Below are positions 34,592 to 42,665 of a DNA stretch of 44,314 nt, piece by piece. The position numbers and the translations under genes are program-made. The notes beneath the pieces are model-generated. The model had not been told where the DNA came from, ran no database searches, and was given only the letters and a program-made list of their open reading frames with translations. Every line of letters begins with the position of its first letter. Within the stretch, counting starts at the first letter, position 1. Source of the stretch: Lachnospiraceae bacterium (lineage in GTDB: Bacteria; Bacillota; Clostridia; Lachnospirales; Lachnospiraceae); NCBI GenBank assembly GCA_017440575.1, contig JAFSGY010000063.1:1-44314 (forward strand), read 5' to 3'.

Positions 34592-35608
34592 ATGGTATCT
34601 ATGAAAGACATTGCTGCTAAGTGTGGCGTGTCGGTAGCTACGGTTAGCAAGGCATTAAATAATCATAGCGACATAGGGGGAGAGACCAAGGCTATGGTCA
34701 GGCAGACAGCAAAGGACATGGGATATCATCCGAATGTTTCTGCGAGAGCCTTAAAAACAAATAGAACCTATAATTTGGGGATTTTGTATTCGGATAAGGC
34801 AAAAAGTGGTCTGACACATGATTATTTTGCTTCTGTGATAGAACATTTTCGATTAACAGCAGAAAATGAAGGGTATGATATTACTTTTTTGAATAACTCC
34901 AGAAAACGTAAGGATAAGATGAGTTATCTTGCACATTGTCGATATCGTGGATTGGATGGAGTGGTAATTGTCGCTTCTGAATATAATGACCCGGAAGTGA
35001 TTGAACTTATGCAGAGTGATATCCCGTTGGTGTTAATTGATTATATATATAACGAGAGGATTTCTGTCGTGTCGGATAATGTCGAAGGTATGGTAGCATT
35101 GACGGAGTATATATGCCAGTGTGGACATACGAAAATTGCGTATCTGTATGGAGAACCGTCAGCTGTGACAAGAAATCGTTTGACGAGTTTCTATAACTGT
35201 ATGGAGAAATATCAGATTATGGTTCCTGATGAGTATGTAAGAGAAGCACAATACCGAAACTCATACGTTGCAGGAATGATAACAAACGAATTGTTAGATT
35301 TACCGGAACCTCCTACTTGTATTATCTATGCAGATGATTTCTCTGCAATAGGAGGAATGAATGCTATAAAGGATAGAGGCTTGAAGGTACCGGAGGATAT
35401 TTCAATAGCAGGATATGATGGGATTTTGATTGCTTCACAGATAGAGCCGGTTTTGACGACGTATAAACAGGATACGAAGGAAATAGGAACACTCGCAGCG
35501 AGTAAGCTGATTGAACTGATACAGAAACCTAAGTCAACCATTGCAACGTCTTATACGGTGACAGGACAGCTTATAGAAGGTAAATCGGTAGCTAAGCCAA
35601 AAAAATAA
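34592..35608 (+). CDS. LacI/GalR-family transcriptional regulator
   Basis: A 338-residue sugar-responsive repressor. The N-terminal helix-turn-helix is MKDIAAKCGVSVATVSKALNN with the hinge helix region VSARALKTNRTYNLGILY; the rest is a periplasmic-binding-protein-like sensor domain with GLDGVVIVAS, PLVLIDY and YADDFSAIGGMNAIKDRGLKVPEDISIAGYDG. The start at 34592 follows GGGAGGAG. It stands between the divergent cellobiose phosphorylase gene and the importer genes, so the inducer is probably cellobiose or a cellodextrin. LacI-like palindromes lie at all three control regions around it. Confidence 0.93.
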   Translation: MVSMKDIAAKCGVSVATVSKALNNHSDIGGETKAMVRQTAKDMGYHPNVSARALKTNRTYNLGILYSDKAKSGLTHDYFASVIEHFRLTAENEGYDITFLNNSRKRKDKMSYLAHCRYRGLDGVVIVASEYNDPEVIELMQSDIPLVLIDYIYNERISVVSDNVEGMVALTEYICQCGHTKIAYLYGEPSAVTRNRLTSFYNCMEKYQIMVPDEYVREAQYRNSYVAGMITNELLDLPEPPTCIIYADDFSAIGGMNAIKDRGLKVPEDISIAGYDGILIASQIEPVLTTYKQDTKEIGTLAASKLIELIQKPKSTIATSYTVTGQLIEGKSVAKPKK

Positions 35609-35633
35609 TAACAGGATTTACAAGGGGAATATT

Positions 35634-35649
35634 AAACCGGAAACGGTTT
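35634..35649. promoter_or_regulatory. LacI-type or cre-like operator before the binding-protein gene
   Basis: AAACCG-GAAA-CGGTTT is a perfect 6-bp inverted repeat; its core AAACGGTTT resembles the AAACGTTT core at 34248-34257. TTGGTA at 35648-35653 with ATTATT at 35671-35676 (17-base spacing) could be a weak promoter directly beside it. Confidence 0.5.
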
Positions 35650-35696
35650 GGTATAGATATTATTAATCACATTATTTCATAAGGGAGGAATAATTC

Positions 35697-37124
35697 ATGA
35701 AGAAAAGATTAGTTAGTATTTTATTATCAACAGCAATGGTGGCAGCAGCTTTAAGTGGCTGTGGCGGTTCAGGGGAGACAGCCACTACAACAGAAACTAA
35801 GACAGAAACAAAGGCTGATACTGCAGCAACTGATGCAACAGCAACAACAGACGCAGCAGCATCCGCAGATGGTGCCTATGCCGGTGAATTAGAGATTATG
35901 CATTATTCTACATCAGAAGAATCACAGGGTAATGGTGGTTCAGATGGATTCCGTACTGTGTTAGCAGAGTGGGATGAAGCGCACCCTGACATTACATTGA
36001 CACAGAATGTTCTTGCTAATGCAGAATATAAGACACAGATTGCTACTCTTGCAGCAGCAGGTGATCTTCCGGATGTATTCTTATTACAGGGTATGAATAC
36101 CATTGAATGGGCAAAGCAGGGCTTAATTCTTGATTTAACAGAGACAATTAAAGCTTCACCATATTATGCGGACTATAATACAGCATACTTTACACCATTT
36201 ACAGCAGATGACAAGATATATGGTTATCCATGTCTGACAGGTGGTACATGTACTGTAGTAATCTATGATAAGCAGATGTGGAAGGATGCAGGCTATGATG
36301 CGTTCCCTTCAACATGGGATGAAGTAGAGAAAGCAGCAGAATACTTTAATGGACAGGGAATTACAACAGTTGCATTTGGTAATGGTGGAAAATGGCAGGC
36401 TAACTCATGCTTCTTATCTACATTAGGTAATAGATATACTGGACCAGAATGGTTCTCTAGCATGATTTCTAAGGGTGGAGCATCCTTTGAGGATCCAGAG
36501 TTTGTAAAGGCTTTGGCTGAGACTCAGAGATTATTCACACAGACAGAAATCTTCAATCCTGATTATAATGCAGTAACAAACGAGGATGCTCGTGAATATT
36601 ATATTTCCGGTGATGCAGCAGCATTTATCGGTGGAAACTGGGATGAATCTTATATTGCAGCAACCTTACAGGAATCAGATCCTGAGAAATGGGCAAATAT
36701 CGGATTTGCAGTTCTTCCACAGCCGGCAGATGCAACAGTAGCACCTGATTCACAGAACATTGGTCTTGGTTATGCAGTTGCAATCAACGCAAAGCTTGCA
36801 GATGATCCTGCTAAGTTAGAGGCTGCTATTGACCTTGCTGAATATATCACAGGACCGGCATTCTCATCCTTCGTAGCACAGAATTATGCACTTGGTGGAC
36901 TTACTAAGGTAGCAGATGTTGACTTAAGTGGATTCGATCAGATTACACAGGACTTCTATAACTGGTCTTATGTTGATACAACAACATGTGAAATCTATGA
37001 CTCTTATATCAACAGTGCTGTATGGGATATATTAAATACAGATTTACAGGATCTTATGAATGGTGATAAGACACCGGAAGAAGTAGCTGCAAATGCACAG
37101 GTTGCATATGAGGCAAATTATTAA
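35697..37124 (+). CDS. Sugar ABC transporter substrate-binding lipoprotein
   Basis: A 475-residue family 1 solute-binding protein. The signal peptide ends in the lipobox LSGC with Cys22 as the lipidated residue; a Thr/Ala/Glu-rich linker to about residue 60 precedes the binding domain ([13 protein letters not shown]). [46 protein letters not shown] and [11 protein letters not shown] are typical sugar-binder stretches. AAGGGAGG gives a strong ribosome binding site. It is followed by two permease genes; cellobiose or cellodextrins are the likely ligands because of the neighbouring phosphorylase. No ATPase gene is in the cluster. Confidence 0.92.
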   Translation: MKKRLVSILLSTAMVAAALSGCGGSGETATTTETKTETKADTAATDATATTDAAASADGAYAGELEIMHYSTSEESQGNGGSDGFRTVLAEWDEAHPDITLTQNVLANAEYKTQIATLAAAGDLPDVFLLQGMNTIEWAKQGLILDLTETIKASPYYADYNTAYFTPFTADDKIYGYPCLTGGTCTVVIYDKQMWKDAGYDAFPSTWDEVEKAAEYFNGQGITTVAFGNGGKWQANSCFLSTLGNRYTGPEWFSSMISKGGASFEDPEFVKALAETQRLFTQTEIFNPDYNAVTNEDAREYYISGDAAAFIGGNWDESYIAATLQESDPEKWANIGFAVLPQPADATVAPDSQNIGLGYAVAINAKLADDPAKLEAAIDLAEYITGPAFSSFVAQNYALGGLTKVADVDLSGFDQITQDFYNWSYVDTTTCEIYDSYINSAVWDILNTDLQDLMNGDKTPEEVAANAQVAYEANY

Positions 37125-37156
37125 GCAGTAGATTAAGGAAGCTTCCTAATGATAAC

Positions 37157-37185
37157 GAGCCGTTCTGTTAAGGGCAGAACGGCTC
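37157..37185 (+). other. Intra-operon hairpin between binding-protein and permease genes
   Basis: Perfect 11-bp G+C-rich arms 37157-37167 and 37175-37185 without a T run. Such hairpins often stabilise the abundant binding-protein message relative to the permease part. Confidence 0.65.
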
Positions 37186-37214
37186 ACTTCATAAATTTCC
37201 GGGGAGGGGAAAAG

Positions 37215-38108
37215 ATGTTAAAGACAATAAAGCCTAAGGGATGGGTTATCTTCTTATATTTATTAGTGCCGGTAGCGGCGTTTGTTTTTACTGTATTTGT
37301 ACCGTTGATTACTGCCTTTGTTTATAGCTTTTTTGAATGGAAGGGCGGACCGAATAAAACGTTTATTGGATTAGACAATTATATGACTTTGATTCAGGAC
37401 GAAGTGTTCTGGCAGTCATTTGGCCATAATATATATTTGGTGGTTGCGTGTATTTTAGGACAGATTGGTATCGCATTTGTACTTGTCATGGTGATTAATT
37501 CCAAGCTTGTGAAGTTCAAGACGATTCATAGAACCTTTGGATTTTTCCCAAGTACGATTGCAGCGGTATGTATCGGTTTAATTTGGAATATGATTTATCA
37601 TTATCAGTATGGAATTATTAACTGGTTTTTAGAGAAGATTGGAAGACCGGATCTGGCTAAGGTATGGCTGAATGAACCGGATCTGGTTATGCTTCTTGTA
37701 AGTATTCCTTTGATTTGGCAGTATATAGGATATTATATGGTTATTATCATGTCTGCAATTGCATCGATTGATACTGAGGTTTTTGAAAGTGCTGAGATTG
37801 ATGGTGCCAATGCATTTCAGAGAGCTGTATATATCGTATTACCATTGATTAAGAATACTATGCTCGTTTGTATTACCTTGTGTATCGCAGGAAACATGAA
37901 GGCCTTTGATAATATCTATGTTATGACAAAGGGTGGCCCTGGTACTTCTTCTATGGTTATGGCTATGTATGGCTATCAGATTTCCTTCAGTCAGTCTAAC
38001 ATGGGGTATGGTAGCTGTATTTCTGTAGCGATTTTTGTATTGTCGCTGATTGTTATTGGTGGCTCTCAGGGCTTACTAAAGCGAATTATGCGTGAAAAGG
38101 AGGGCTAA
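37215..38108 (+). CDS. Sugar ABC transporter permease (MalF-like)
   Basis: A 297-residue inner-membrane permease with six hydrophobic segments. The EAA loop that contacts the ATPase is visible as FESAEIDGANAFQRAVYIVLPLI. I chose the ATG at 37215, preceded by GGGGAGGGG; the in-frame start at 37149 would run through the hairpin. It lies 90 bases after the binding-protein gene and 3 bases before the second permease gene. Confidence 0.93.
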   Translation: MLKTIKPKGWVIFLYLLVPVAAFVFTVFVPLITAFVYSFFEWKGGPNKTFIGLDNYMTLIQDEVFWQSFGHNIYLVVACILGQIGIAFVLVMVINSKLVKFKTIHRTFGFFPSTIAAVCIGLIWNMIYHYQYGIINWFLEKIGRPDLAKVWLNEPDLVMLLVSIPLIWQYIGYYMVIIMSAIASIDTEVFESAEIDGANAFQRAVYIVLPLIKNTMLVCITLCIAGNMKAFDNIYVMTKGGPGTSSMVMAMYGYQISFSQSNMGYGSCISVAIFVLSLIVIGGSQGLLKRIMREKEG

Positions 38109-38111
38109 AGA

Positions 38112-38978
38112 ATGGCGAATGTAAATACTGAAATTAAAACACATAAACTGCGTGATGGAATTTTGAGTGTGTTTTTGAATCTGGTTATGGCTGTGTTTTC
38201 CCTTACCTGTATCTTTCCACTTATATGGATGTTATATTCTTCCTTTAAGGAAAAGAGAGCATTTAACGCAGATATTATTGGACTACCAAAAGAACCTACG
38301 TTGACCAACTATATTAGAATTCTGACGAATTCAGATTATCATTTGGGTGAGTCTATGATGAACAGCGTCAGAACAACAGGATTGTCCGTTCTCTTCATTG
38401 TATTATTTGGATTTATTGTTGGTTATATTTTGGCAAGAGTGAAGTTTAGAGGAAATCGTTTGCTGTATGTTATGTTCCTAATGGGTATGTTGATTCCGAT
38501 TCATTCCTTATTAGTTCCGATTTATGTGGTATTCAATAATGCAGGAATCTCAAACAGATGGTTTACGTTGTTACTGCCGTATGTTTCGTTTGGTTTACCA
38601 CTTGCTATCTTTTTAGTAGAGGGCTATGTAAAGGGGATTCCGATTGCGTTGGAAGAGGCAGCAGCCATTGATGGAAGTAGTTTTTCGAGAACACTTTGGA
38701 CGATTATTCTTCCTATTTGTAAGCCAATTCTGGTTACCGTAGCGATTATTCAGGTATTTGGTAACTGGAATGAATTCTCGTTTGCGTTGGTGTTGATTAA
38801 GGATGTGGCGTTACAGACCGTTCCACTTGCACTGACACAGTTCAAGGGACAGTTTGCATCGGATTATCCGAAACAGATGGCAGCTATGCTGATTACCATG
38901 TCACCAATTGTTATTTTGTATTTTGCATTTAGCAAGGAAATCATCAAAGGTATGGTAGCCGGTGCTGTAAAGGGTTAA
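38112..38978 (+). CDS. Sugar ABC transporter permease (MalG-like)
   Basis: A 288-residue permease with six membrane segments and the EAA loop LEEAAAIDGSSFSRTLWTIILPICKP. PTLTNYIRI near residue 60 and the C-terminal SKEIIKGMVAGAVKG are typical of MalG-type subunits. AAAAGGAGGG overlaps the end of the preceding gene. It is the last gene of the importer operon and is followed by a strong terminator. Confidence 0.93.
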   Translation: MANVNTEIKTHKLRDGILSVFLNLVMAVFSLTCIFPLIWMLYSSFKEKRAFNADIIGLPKEPTLTNYIRILTNSDYHLGESMMNSVRTTGLSVLFIVLFGFIVGYILARVKFRGNRLLYVMFLMGMLIPIHSLLVPIYVVFNNAGISNRWFTLLLPYVSFGLPLAIFLVEGYVKGIPIALEEAAAIDGSSFSRTLWTIILPICKPILVTVAIIQVFGNWNEFSFALVLIKDVALQTVPLALTQFKGQFASDYPKQMAAMLITMSPIVILYFAFSKEIIKGMVAGAVKG

Positions 38979-38982
38979 AAAT

Positions 38983-39029
38983 AAGGTGTTGCTTTATGAG
39001 TGAAGTCATTTATAAAGCAACACCTTTTA
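38983..39029 (+). terminator. Terminator of the sugar importer operon
   Basis: 15-bp arms 38983-38997 and 39012-39026 (AAGGTGTTGCTTTAT and complement) followed by a T run. Confidence 0.9.
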
Positions 39030-39152
39030 GTTATTATATTTTTATTAAAAAATCGGTCTAAGAATTTACGATATAGATATGGTATGGTAGAGTAAAAGAT
39101 ACAACAAAGAGGGACGCGGCATGGATAAATAAAAGAATGGAGAAGGAACGAT

Positions 39153-39623
39153 ATGAGACAGGAAGAATTCTTACAAAGCTTTCAAGAAGCACTTGCTGGC
39201 AAGGTATCAGACACAATTATACAGGAAAATGTAAAGTATTATCGGGATTATATTAGTAATGAGATACGAAGTGGAAAGACAGAGGATACTGTACTACAGT
39301 CATTAGGTGATCCAAGACTATTAGCGAAGACAATAGAAGAAAGCCATAAATTTGCGAATGGTGATGATAGTTATACATCTGATAATGGCGGATGGAGCTT
39401 TCAGGGGAATCGTGCAGGACAGAAAACACAAACCCAAAATACAGATGTGAAAAAGACATTTAAGATACAAGGATGGCTTGCCCTTGTGAGTGTCGTAGTA
39501 GTTTTGATTGCTGTTGTGAGTCTGGTATTTTCGGTATTGTCCTTCTTTGCACCAGTTATCTTGGTAGCGGTAGTAGGGCTATTGGTATATCGTGTGATTA
39601 CGGGCGATAGTGGACGAAATTGA
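39153..39623 (+). CDS. DUF1700-type membrane protein
   Basis: A 156-residue protein. Residues 1-65 (EEFLQSFQEALAGKVSDTII, YYRDYISNEIRSGKTEDTVL, SLGDPRLLAKTI) form the helical DUF1700/HAAS-like domain; a polar linker follows, then a hydrophobic C-terminal stretch of about 40 residues that can form two membrane helices. In other clostridia such proteins usually pair with a PadR regulator; none is adjacent here. GGAGAAGGA precedes the ATG. TTTACG at 39065 and TAGAGT at 39088 (17-base spacing) may be its promoter. The function is not established. Confidence 0.8.
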   Translation: MRQEEFLQSFQEALAGKVSDTIIQENVKYYRDYISNEIRSGKTEDTVLQSLGDPRLLAKTIEESHKFANGDDSYTSDNGGWSFQGNRAGQKTQTQNTDVKKTFKIQGWLALVSVVVVLIAVVSLVFSVLSFFAPVILVAVVGLLVYRVITGDSGRN

Positions 39624-39653
39624 TAGTACTATAAAGATAATATGTAAACTAAG

Positions 39654-39698
39654 AAAGAACTGTGTTTTTGGGAAAAACTGAATATACAGCTCTTTTTT
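39654..39698 (+). terminator. Terminator after the DUF1700-type gene
   Basis: Arms AAAGAACTGT at 39654-39663 and ACAGCTCTTT at 39686-39695 (one G-U pair) followed by T. Confidence 0.65.
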
Positions 39699-39768
39699 TA
39701 TGTTATGAGAGGAGAATGGTTAAAATAATAGACTGAATCAGTCAAGATGATAATGAAAATAAATAAAT

Positions 39769-39798
39769 GAAAAACGGCCACATATGTGACCGTTTTTC
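39769..39798. terminator. Second terminator-like hairpin
   Basis: GAAAAACGG at 39769-39777 pairs with CCGTTTTTC at 39790-39798; an inner CACAT/ATGTG pair extends it across a single C-A mismatch. A and T runs on both sides allow bidirectional use. Confidence 0.65.
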
Positions 39799-40118
39799 GT
39801 TAAGGGGAGTATAAATAATTAATATATAAGGGTTGTAAAGAGGATTGAAGGAGTATCTCTTTACTGATATTAGTATATCAATTCTGACCTTAAAGGTCAA
39901 CATTTTTCAGAAAATAAAAGTTAACAAAACTGAATTATCAGTTTTGTTAATGCTTTCCAAAAGAAACCAAAAATGTAAATGATTTGCACTGTATAAAATG
40001 TACTAAATGTGCAAATGATAAATGCGTAACATGTAGAAGTGCACAAGATACTATAAAAGCACAAAAACGTGTTTAAAAAAACGGGGATAAATCCCACGCA
40101 AATTTGGAGGTATGTAAC

Positions 40119-40334
40119 ATGTCTGGTACAAACAACAATTACGAAGATAAGCAGAACAACAAATTCAACAACAGCACAAAGAACAATTCTCAGAATTTCC
40201 AGAATTCTCAGAACGCATCTGGTTCTAACAGCTATCAGGATTCTCAGAATTCTCAGAATGCATCTGGTTCTAACAACCAGAAGAACTGCAAAGATAGCAC
40301 AAAGAATTCTAATTCTAACAATAATAACAGATAG
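40119..40334 (+). CDS. Small Asn/Gln/Ser-rich low-complexity protein
   Basis: A 71-residue protein not recognised as any family. It starts MSGTNNNYEDKQ, ends NSNSNNNNR, and is mostly Asn, Ser, Gln and Lys, with an imperfect internal repeat around two copies of SQNSQNASGSN-like sequence. It has no membrane segment, no signal peptide and one Cys near the C-terminus. GGAGG at 40106-40110, 8 bases before the ATG at 40119, argues for real translation; an in-frame start at 40104 lies before that site. Hairpins flank it on both sides. It may be disordered, perhaps a spore- or surface-related protein, but that is guesswork. Confidence 0.6.
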   Translation: MSGTNNNYEDKQNNKFNNSTKNNSQNFQNSQNASGSNSYQDSQNSQNASGSNNQKNCKDSTKNSNSNNNNR

Positions 40335-40381
40335 TAGCATCTCTTCTTTTTAAAATAAAGACAAAGAAAGAGAAGATGCAC

Positions 40382-40409
40382 AAGGGCAGCGTTAATTTGC
40401 TGCCCTTTT
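40382..40409 (+). terminator. Terminator of the Asn-rich gene
   Basis: Arms AAGGGCAGC at 40382-40390 and its complement at 40399-40407, then TT. A second, imperfect stem at 40337-40379 precedes it directly after the stop codon. Confidence 0.8.
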
Positions 40410-40418
40410 AAAATACAA

Positions 40419-40446
40419 TTGACTTTGGAATGTGTATGAATGTAAT
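40419..40446 (+). promoter_or_regulatory. Promoter placed for a leaderless transcript
   Basis: TTGACT at 40419-40424, a 16-base spacer and TGTAAT at 40441-40446 (or TAATAT at 40443-40448, spacer 18). The start codon at 40455 is only 6-8 bases from the -10 box, so the mRNA would begin at or within a few bases of the ATG. Confidence 0.6.
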
Positions 40447-40454
40447 ATAGAGTT

Positions 40455-41612
40455 ATGAGAAAATTTGAGTTGATAGCGCCATGCCATTTTGGCTTGGAGG
40501 CAGTGTTAAAAAAAGAAATTATTGACCTGGGCTACGATGTGCTTCAGGTGGAGGATGGGCGTGTAACCTTCTTCGGTGATGAAGAGGCAGTGTGCCGTGC
40601 GAATATTGGTCTGAGAACAGCTGAGAGAATTCTTATAAAGGTAGGAAGCTTTCACGCAGAAACTTTTGACGAATTATTTGAAAATACAAAGGCACTTCCG
40701 TGGGAAGATTACATTCCGGCAGATGGTAAATTCTGGGTTGCAAAGGCGGCAAGTGTTAAGAGTAAGCTCTTTTCACCATCTGACATTCAGTCCATTATGA
40801 AAAAAGCCATGGTAGAACGGTTGAAGCAGGTTTATCATGTGAATTGGTTTTCGGAGGAAGGACAAAGCTTTCCTCTTAGAGTATTTCTGATGAAGGATGA
40901 GGTAACAGTCGGGCTTGATACAACGGGAGAATCCCTGCATAAGCGTGGTTATAGAAAGTTTACTGCAAAGGCTCCGATTGCAGAGAATCTTGCAGCTTCC
41001 CTGATTATGCTGACACCTTGGAATGAGAGCAGGATTTTGGTAGATCCGTTTTGCGGAAGTGGAACAATACCGATTGAAGCGGCATTGATGGCAGCAAATA
41101 TCGCTCCGGGAATGAAGCGCGGTTTTACGGCTCTAAAATGGGAGCATATTATTGGAAAGGATGTCTGGGACGACTGCTATGAAGAGGCTCGCTCCATGGT
41201 TAATACCTCGGTGAAGGTACAGCTGGAAGGCTATGACATTGATCCGGAAATGATAAAGATTGCGAAGCAGAATGCAAGACTTGCAGGTGTAGAGCACATG
41301 ATACATTTTGAAACCAGAGGTGTAGAGCGATTAGAGCATAAGGGACAGTATGGTTTCCTTATTACCAATCCACCATATGGTGAACGTCTGGAAGAAAAAG
41401 CCAATATTCCTCCATTATATAAGAAGATAGGAGAACGATACAAGAAGTTGGATACATGGTCTATGTATCTGATTACTTCTTATGAGAGTGCAGAAAAAGA
41501 CATTGGAAGAAAAGCAGACCGAAATCGGAAGATTTATAATGGAATGATGAAGACCTATTATTATCAGTTCTTAGGGCCAAGACCACCAAGGAAAAACAGA
41601 GAAGAGGCATAG
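40455..41612 (+). CDS. THUMP-domain RNA N2-guanine methyltransferase (RlmL/YpsC-like)
   Basis: A 385-residue class I methyltransferase that probably modifies 23S rRNA with S-adenosylmethionine. The N-terminal region (ELIAPCHFGLEAVLKKEI, then TAERILIKVGSF) is a THUMP RNA-binding domain; the methyltransferase part has DPFCGSGTIPIEAALMA (Asp197 onward, SAM site) and ITNPPYGERL (Asn305-Pro-Pro-Tyr catalytic motif). RlmL of enteric bacteria is a fusion; this short form matches Bacillus YpsC. The ATG at 40455 lacks a recognisable Shine-Dalgarno sequence and sits almost at the predicted transcription start. It heads an operon with the next genes (6-base gap). Confidence 0.92.
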   Translation: MRKFELIAPCHFGLEAVLKKEIIDLGYDVLQVEDGRVTFFGDEEAVCRANIGLRTAERILIKVGSFHAETFDELFENTKALPWEDYIPADGKFWVAKAASVKSKLFSPSDIQSIMKKAMVERLKQVYHVNWFSEEGQSFPLRVFLMKDEVTVGLDTTGESLHKRGYRKFTAKAPIAENLAASLIMLTPWNESRILVDPFCGSGTIPIEAALMAANIAPGMKRGFTALKWEHIIGKDVWDDCYEEARSMVNTSVKVQLEGYDIDPEMIKIAKQNARLAGVEHMIHFETRGVERLEHKGQYGFLITNPPYGERLEEKANIPPLYKKIGERYKKLDTWSMYLITSYESAEKDIGRKADRNRKIYNGMMKTYYYQFLGPRPPRKNREEA

Positions 41613-41618
41613 GGAGTC

Positions 41619-42665
41619 ATGGATTTAGTAGAGAAGAGAGCCAGGCTTTATCGGGGAACAGTGATTGCGGCTGTAGCATTTACACTAATTGCATGTGGAT
41701 TGATGGGATGCTTCAAATACTACGAGGAGTATTTCGATTCGCATGGAAGAATTGCAGTCGTTGCAGAAGCTGCGTTGGTAGAACAAAAGAATGCATCACT
41801 AAGTACGATTCGCAAGAGGAACTTTCGTGTGTCCATTGTGGATGAGCCGGGAGCGAAGCTTATCGTTCCCTTCAAGACGCAGACTCAAAAGAGCAATATA
41901 ACGGTCTGTGAAGAATTTACACAGAGTAAGCTGGTAGTAACTCTGAAAGGGGGTACTTCTTATATAGAAGAAGGTACAAAGCTTATCAGTGATTCTACAT
42001 GGATGGAGGCTGTTGGAGTATACCGTCAGGATGATGATATCGTGATAGAGGTATACTGTCATGAGGTATGTGGGTATCAGATTGTATATGAAAATGGCAT
42101 GCTGACGTTGTCTTTTTTGCCACTTCGAGAGCAGTATAATGACTTTATGGTGGTATATACTCCATGGAGTAACCGCAATAATATACATAGAAATGAATGG
42201 AATCAGGCAATACAAAAGCTCGAGGAGGAATATTCGGTAAAAATTTTTTCTACCATTGCTATGCAGGAGGAATATACAGCGCAGGAGGTTATGGAGTTTG
42301 CAAACCGTGTACATGCAAATATGGTGGTTGGAATGGAGCTTGTGGATTCTCAGGATATGCAGGTGGTAACAGTATGTAATCCGGAATATTTTATTCCTGT
42401 ATTTGGAAATGTGGAGCTTGCAGCTCTTCAGGAGCAAGAATTTGCACAAAAGACAGGATTGCCGGCAATGGGAGTTCAAGTGATTCGGGAAGCGCAGGAC
42501 TGGATGAAGCAGTCGGGAGTCCCTACTGCATTGACAAGATTTTGTGTGTCTCTTGATCAGAAAAATGTGGAGCAGAACTATAATCTGAATCAGAAGATGA
42601 TGGAAGCTCTAGAAAGCATCATAGGACAGGTAATAGAAAGGCATAATGGAAATGAAGATAGATAA
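41619..42665 (+). CDS. Unrecognised membrane-anchored extracytoplasmic protein
   Basis: A 348-residue protein with a short basic N-terminus, one hydrophobic segment (about residues 14-32, TVIAAVAFTLIACGLMGC) and an extracytoplasmic remainder. LMGC could be an imperfect lipobox. The first half looks beta-rich; the second half (VVYTPWSNRNN, FANRVHANMVVGMELV, NPEYFIPVFGNVELA) recalls the layout of an N-acetylmuramoyl-L-alanine amidase fold, but the zinc-binding His and Glu of DPGHGG-type motifs are missing. I do not recognise the family. A GGGAGT stretch precedes the ATG. It lies 6 bases after the methyltransferase gene and overlaps rdgB by 20 bases, so it is part of that operon. Confidence 0.7.
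   Translation: MDLVEKRARLYRGTVIAAVAFTLIACGLMGCFKYYEEYFDSHGRIAVVAEAALVEQKNASLSTIRKRNFRVSIVDEPGAKLIVPFKTQTQKSNITVCEEFTQSKLVVTLKGGTSYIEEGTKLISDSTWMEAVGVYRQDDDIVIEVYCHEVCGYQIVYENGMLTLSFLPLREQYNDFMVVYTPWSNRNNIHRNEWNQAIQKLEEEYSVKIFSTIAMQEEYTAQEVMEFANRVHANMVVGMELVDSQDMQVVTVCNPEYFIPVFGNVELAALQEQEFAQKTGLPAMGVQVIREAQDWMKQSGVPTALTRFCVSLDQKNVEQNYNLNQKMMEALESIIGQVIERHNGNEDR

Larger units (their letters stand above)
39624..40118. other. Hairpin-dense 495-base gap before the Asn-rich protein
   Basis: It contains a terminator for the upstream gene (39654-39698) and further palindromes: GACTGAATCAGTC at 39731-39743, a terminator-like hairpin at 39769-39798, TGATAT-TAGT-ATATCA at 39865-39880, TGACCTTAAAGGTCA at 39885-39899, and a 13-bp stem with a 4-base loop at 39921-39950. 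Arms ATTTGCAC (39982-39989) and GTGCAAAT (40009-40016) follow, possibly an operator. A small RNA could be encoded here, but no promoter-terminator pair is certain. Confidence 0.55.

Noticed and set aside
40185-40280. Short direct repeats resembling a CRISPR array
   Set aside because: The repeats are coding (SQNSQNASGSN-like), differ in spacing and have no unique spacers or cas genes nearby.
39921-40340. Minus-strand frame of 139 codons rich in Ile, Leu, Arg and Val
   Set aside because: It is the antisense shadow of the Asn-rich gene and hairpin region; its repeats mirror the sense-strand repeats and there is no start signal.
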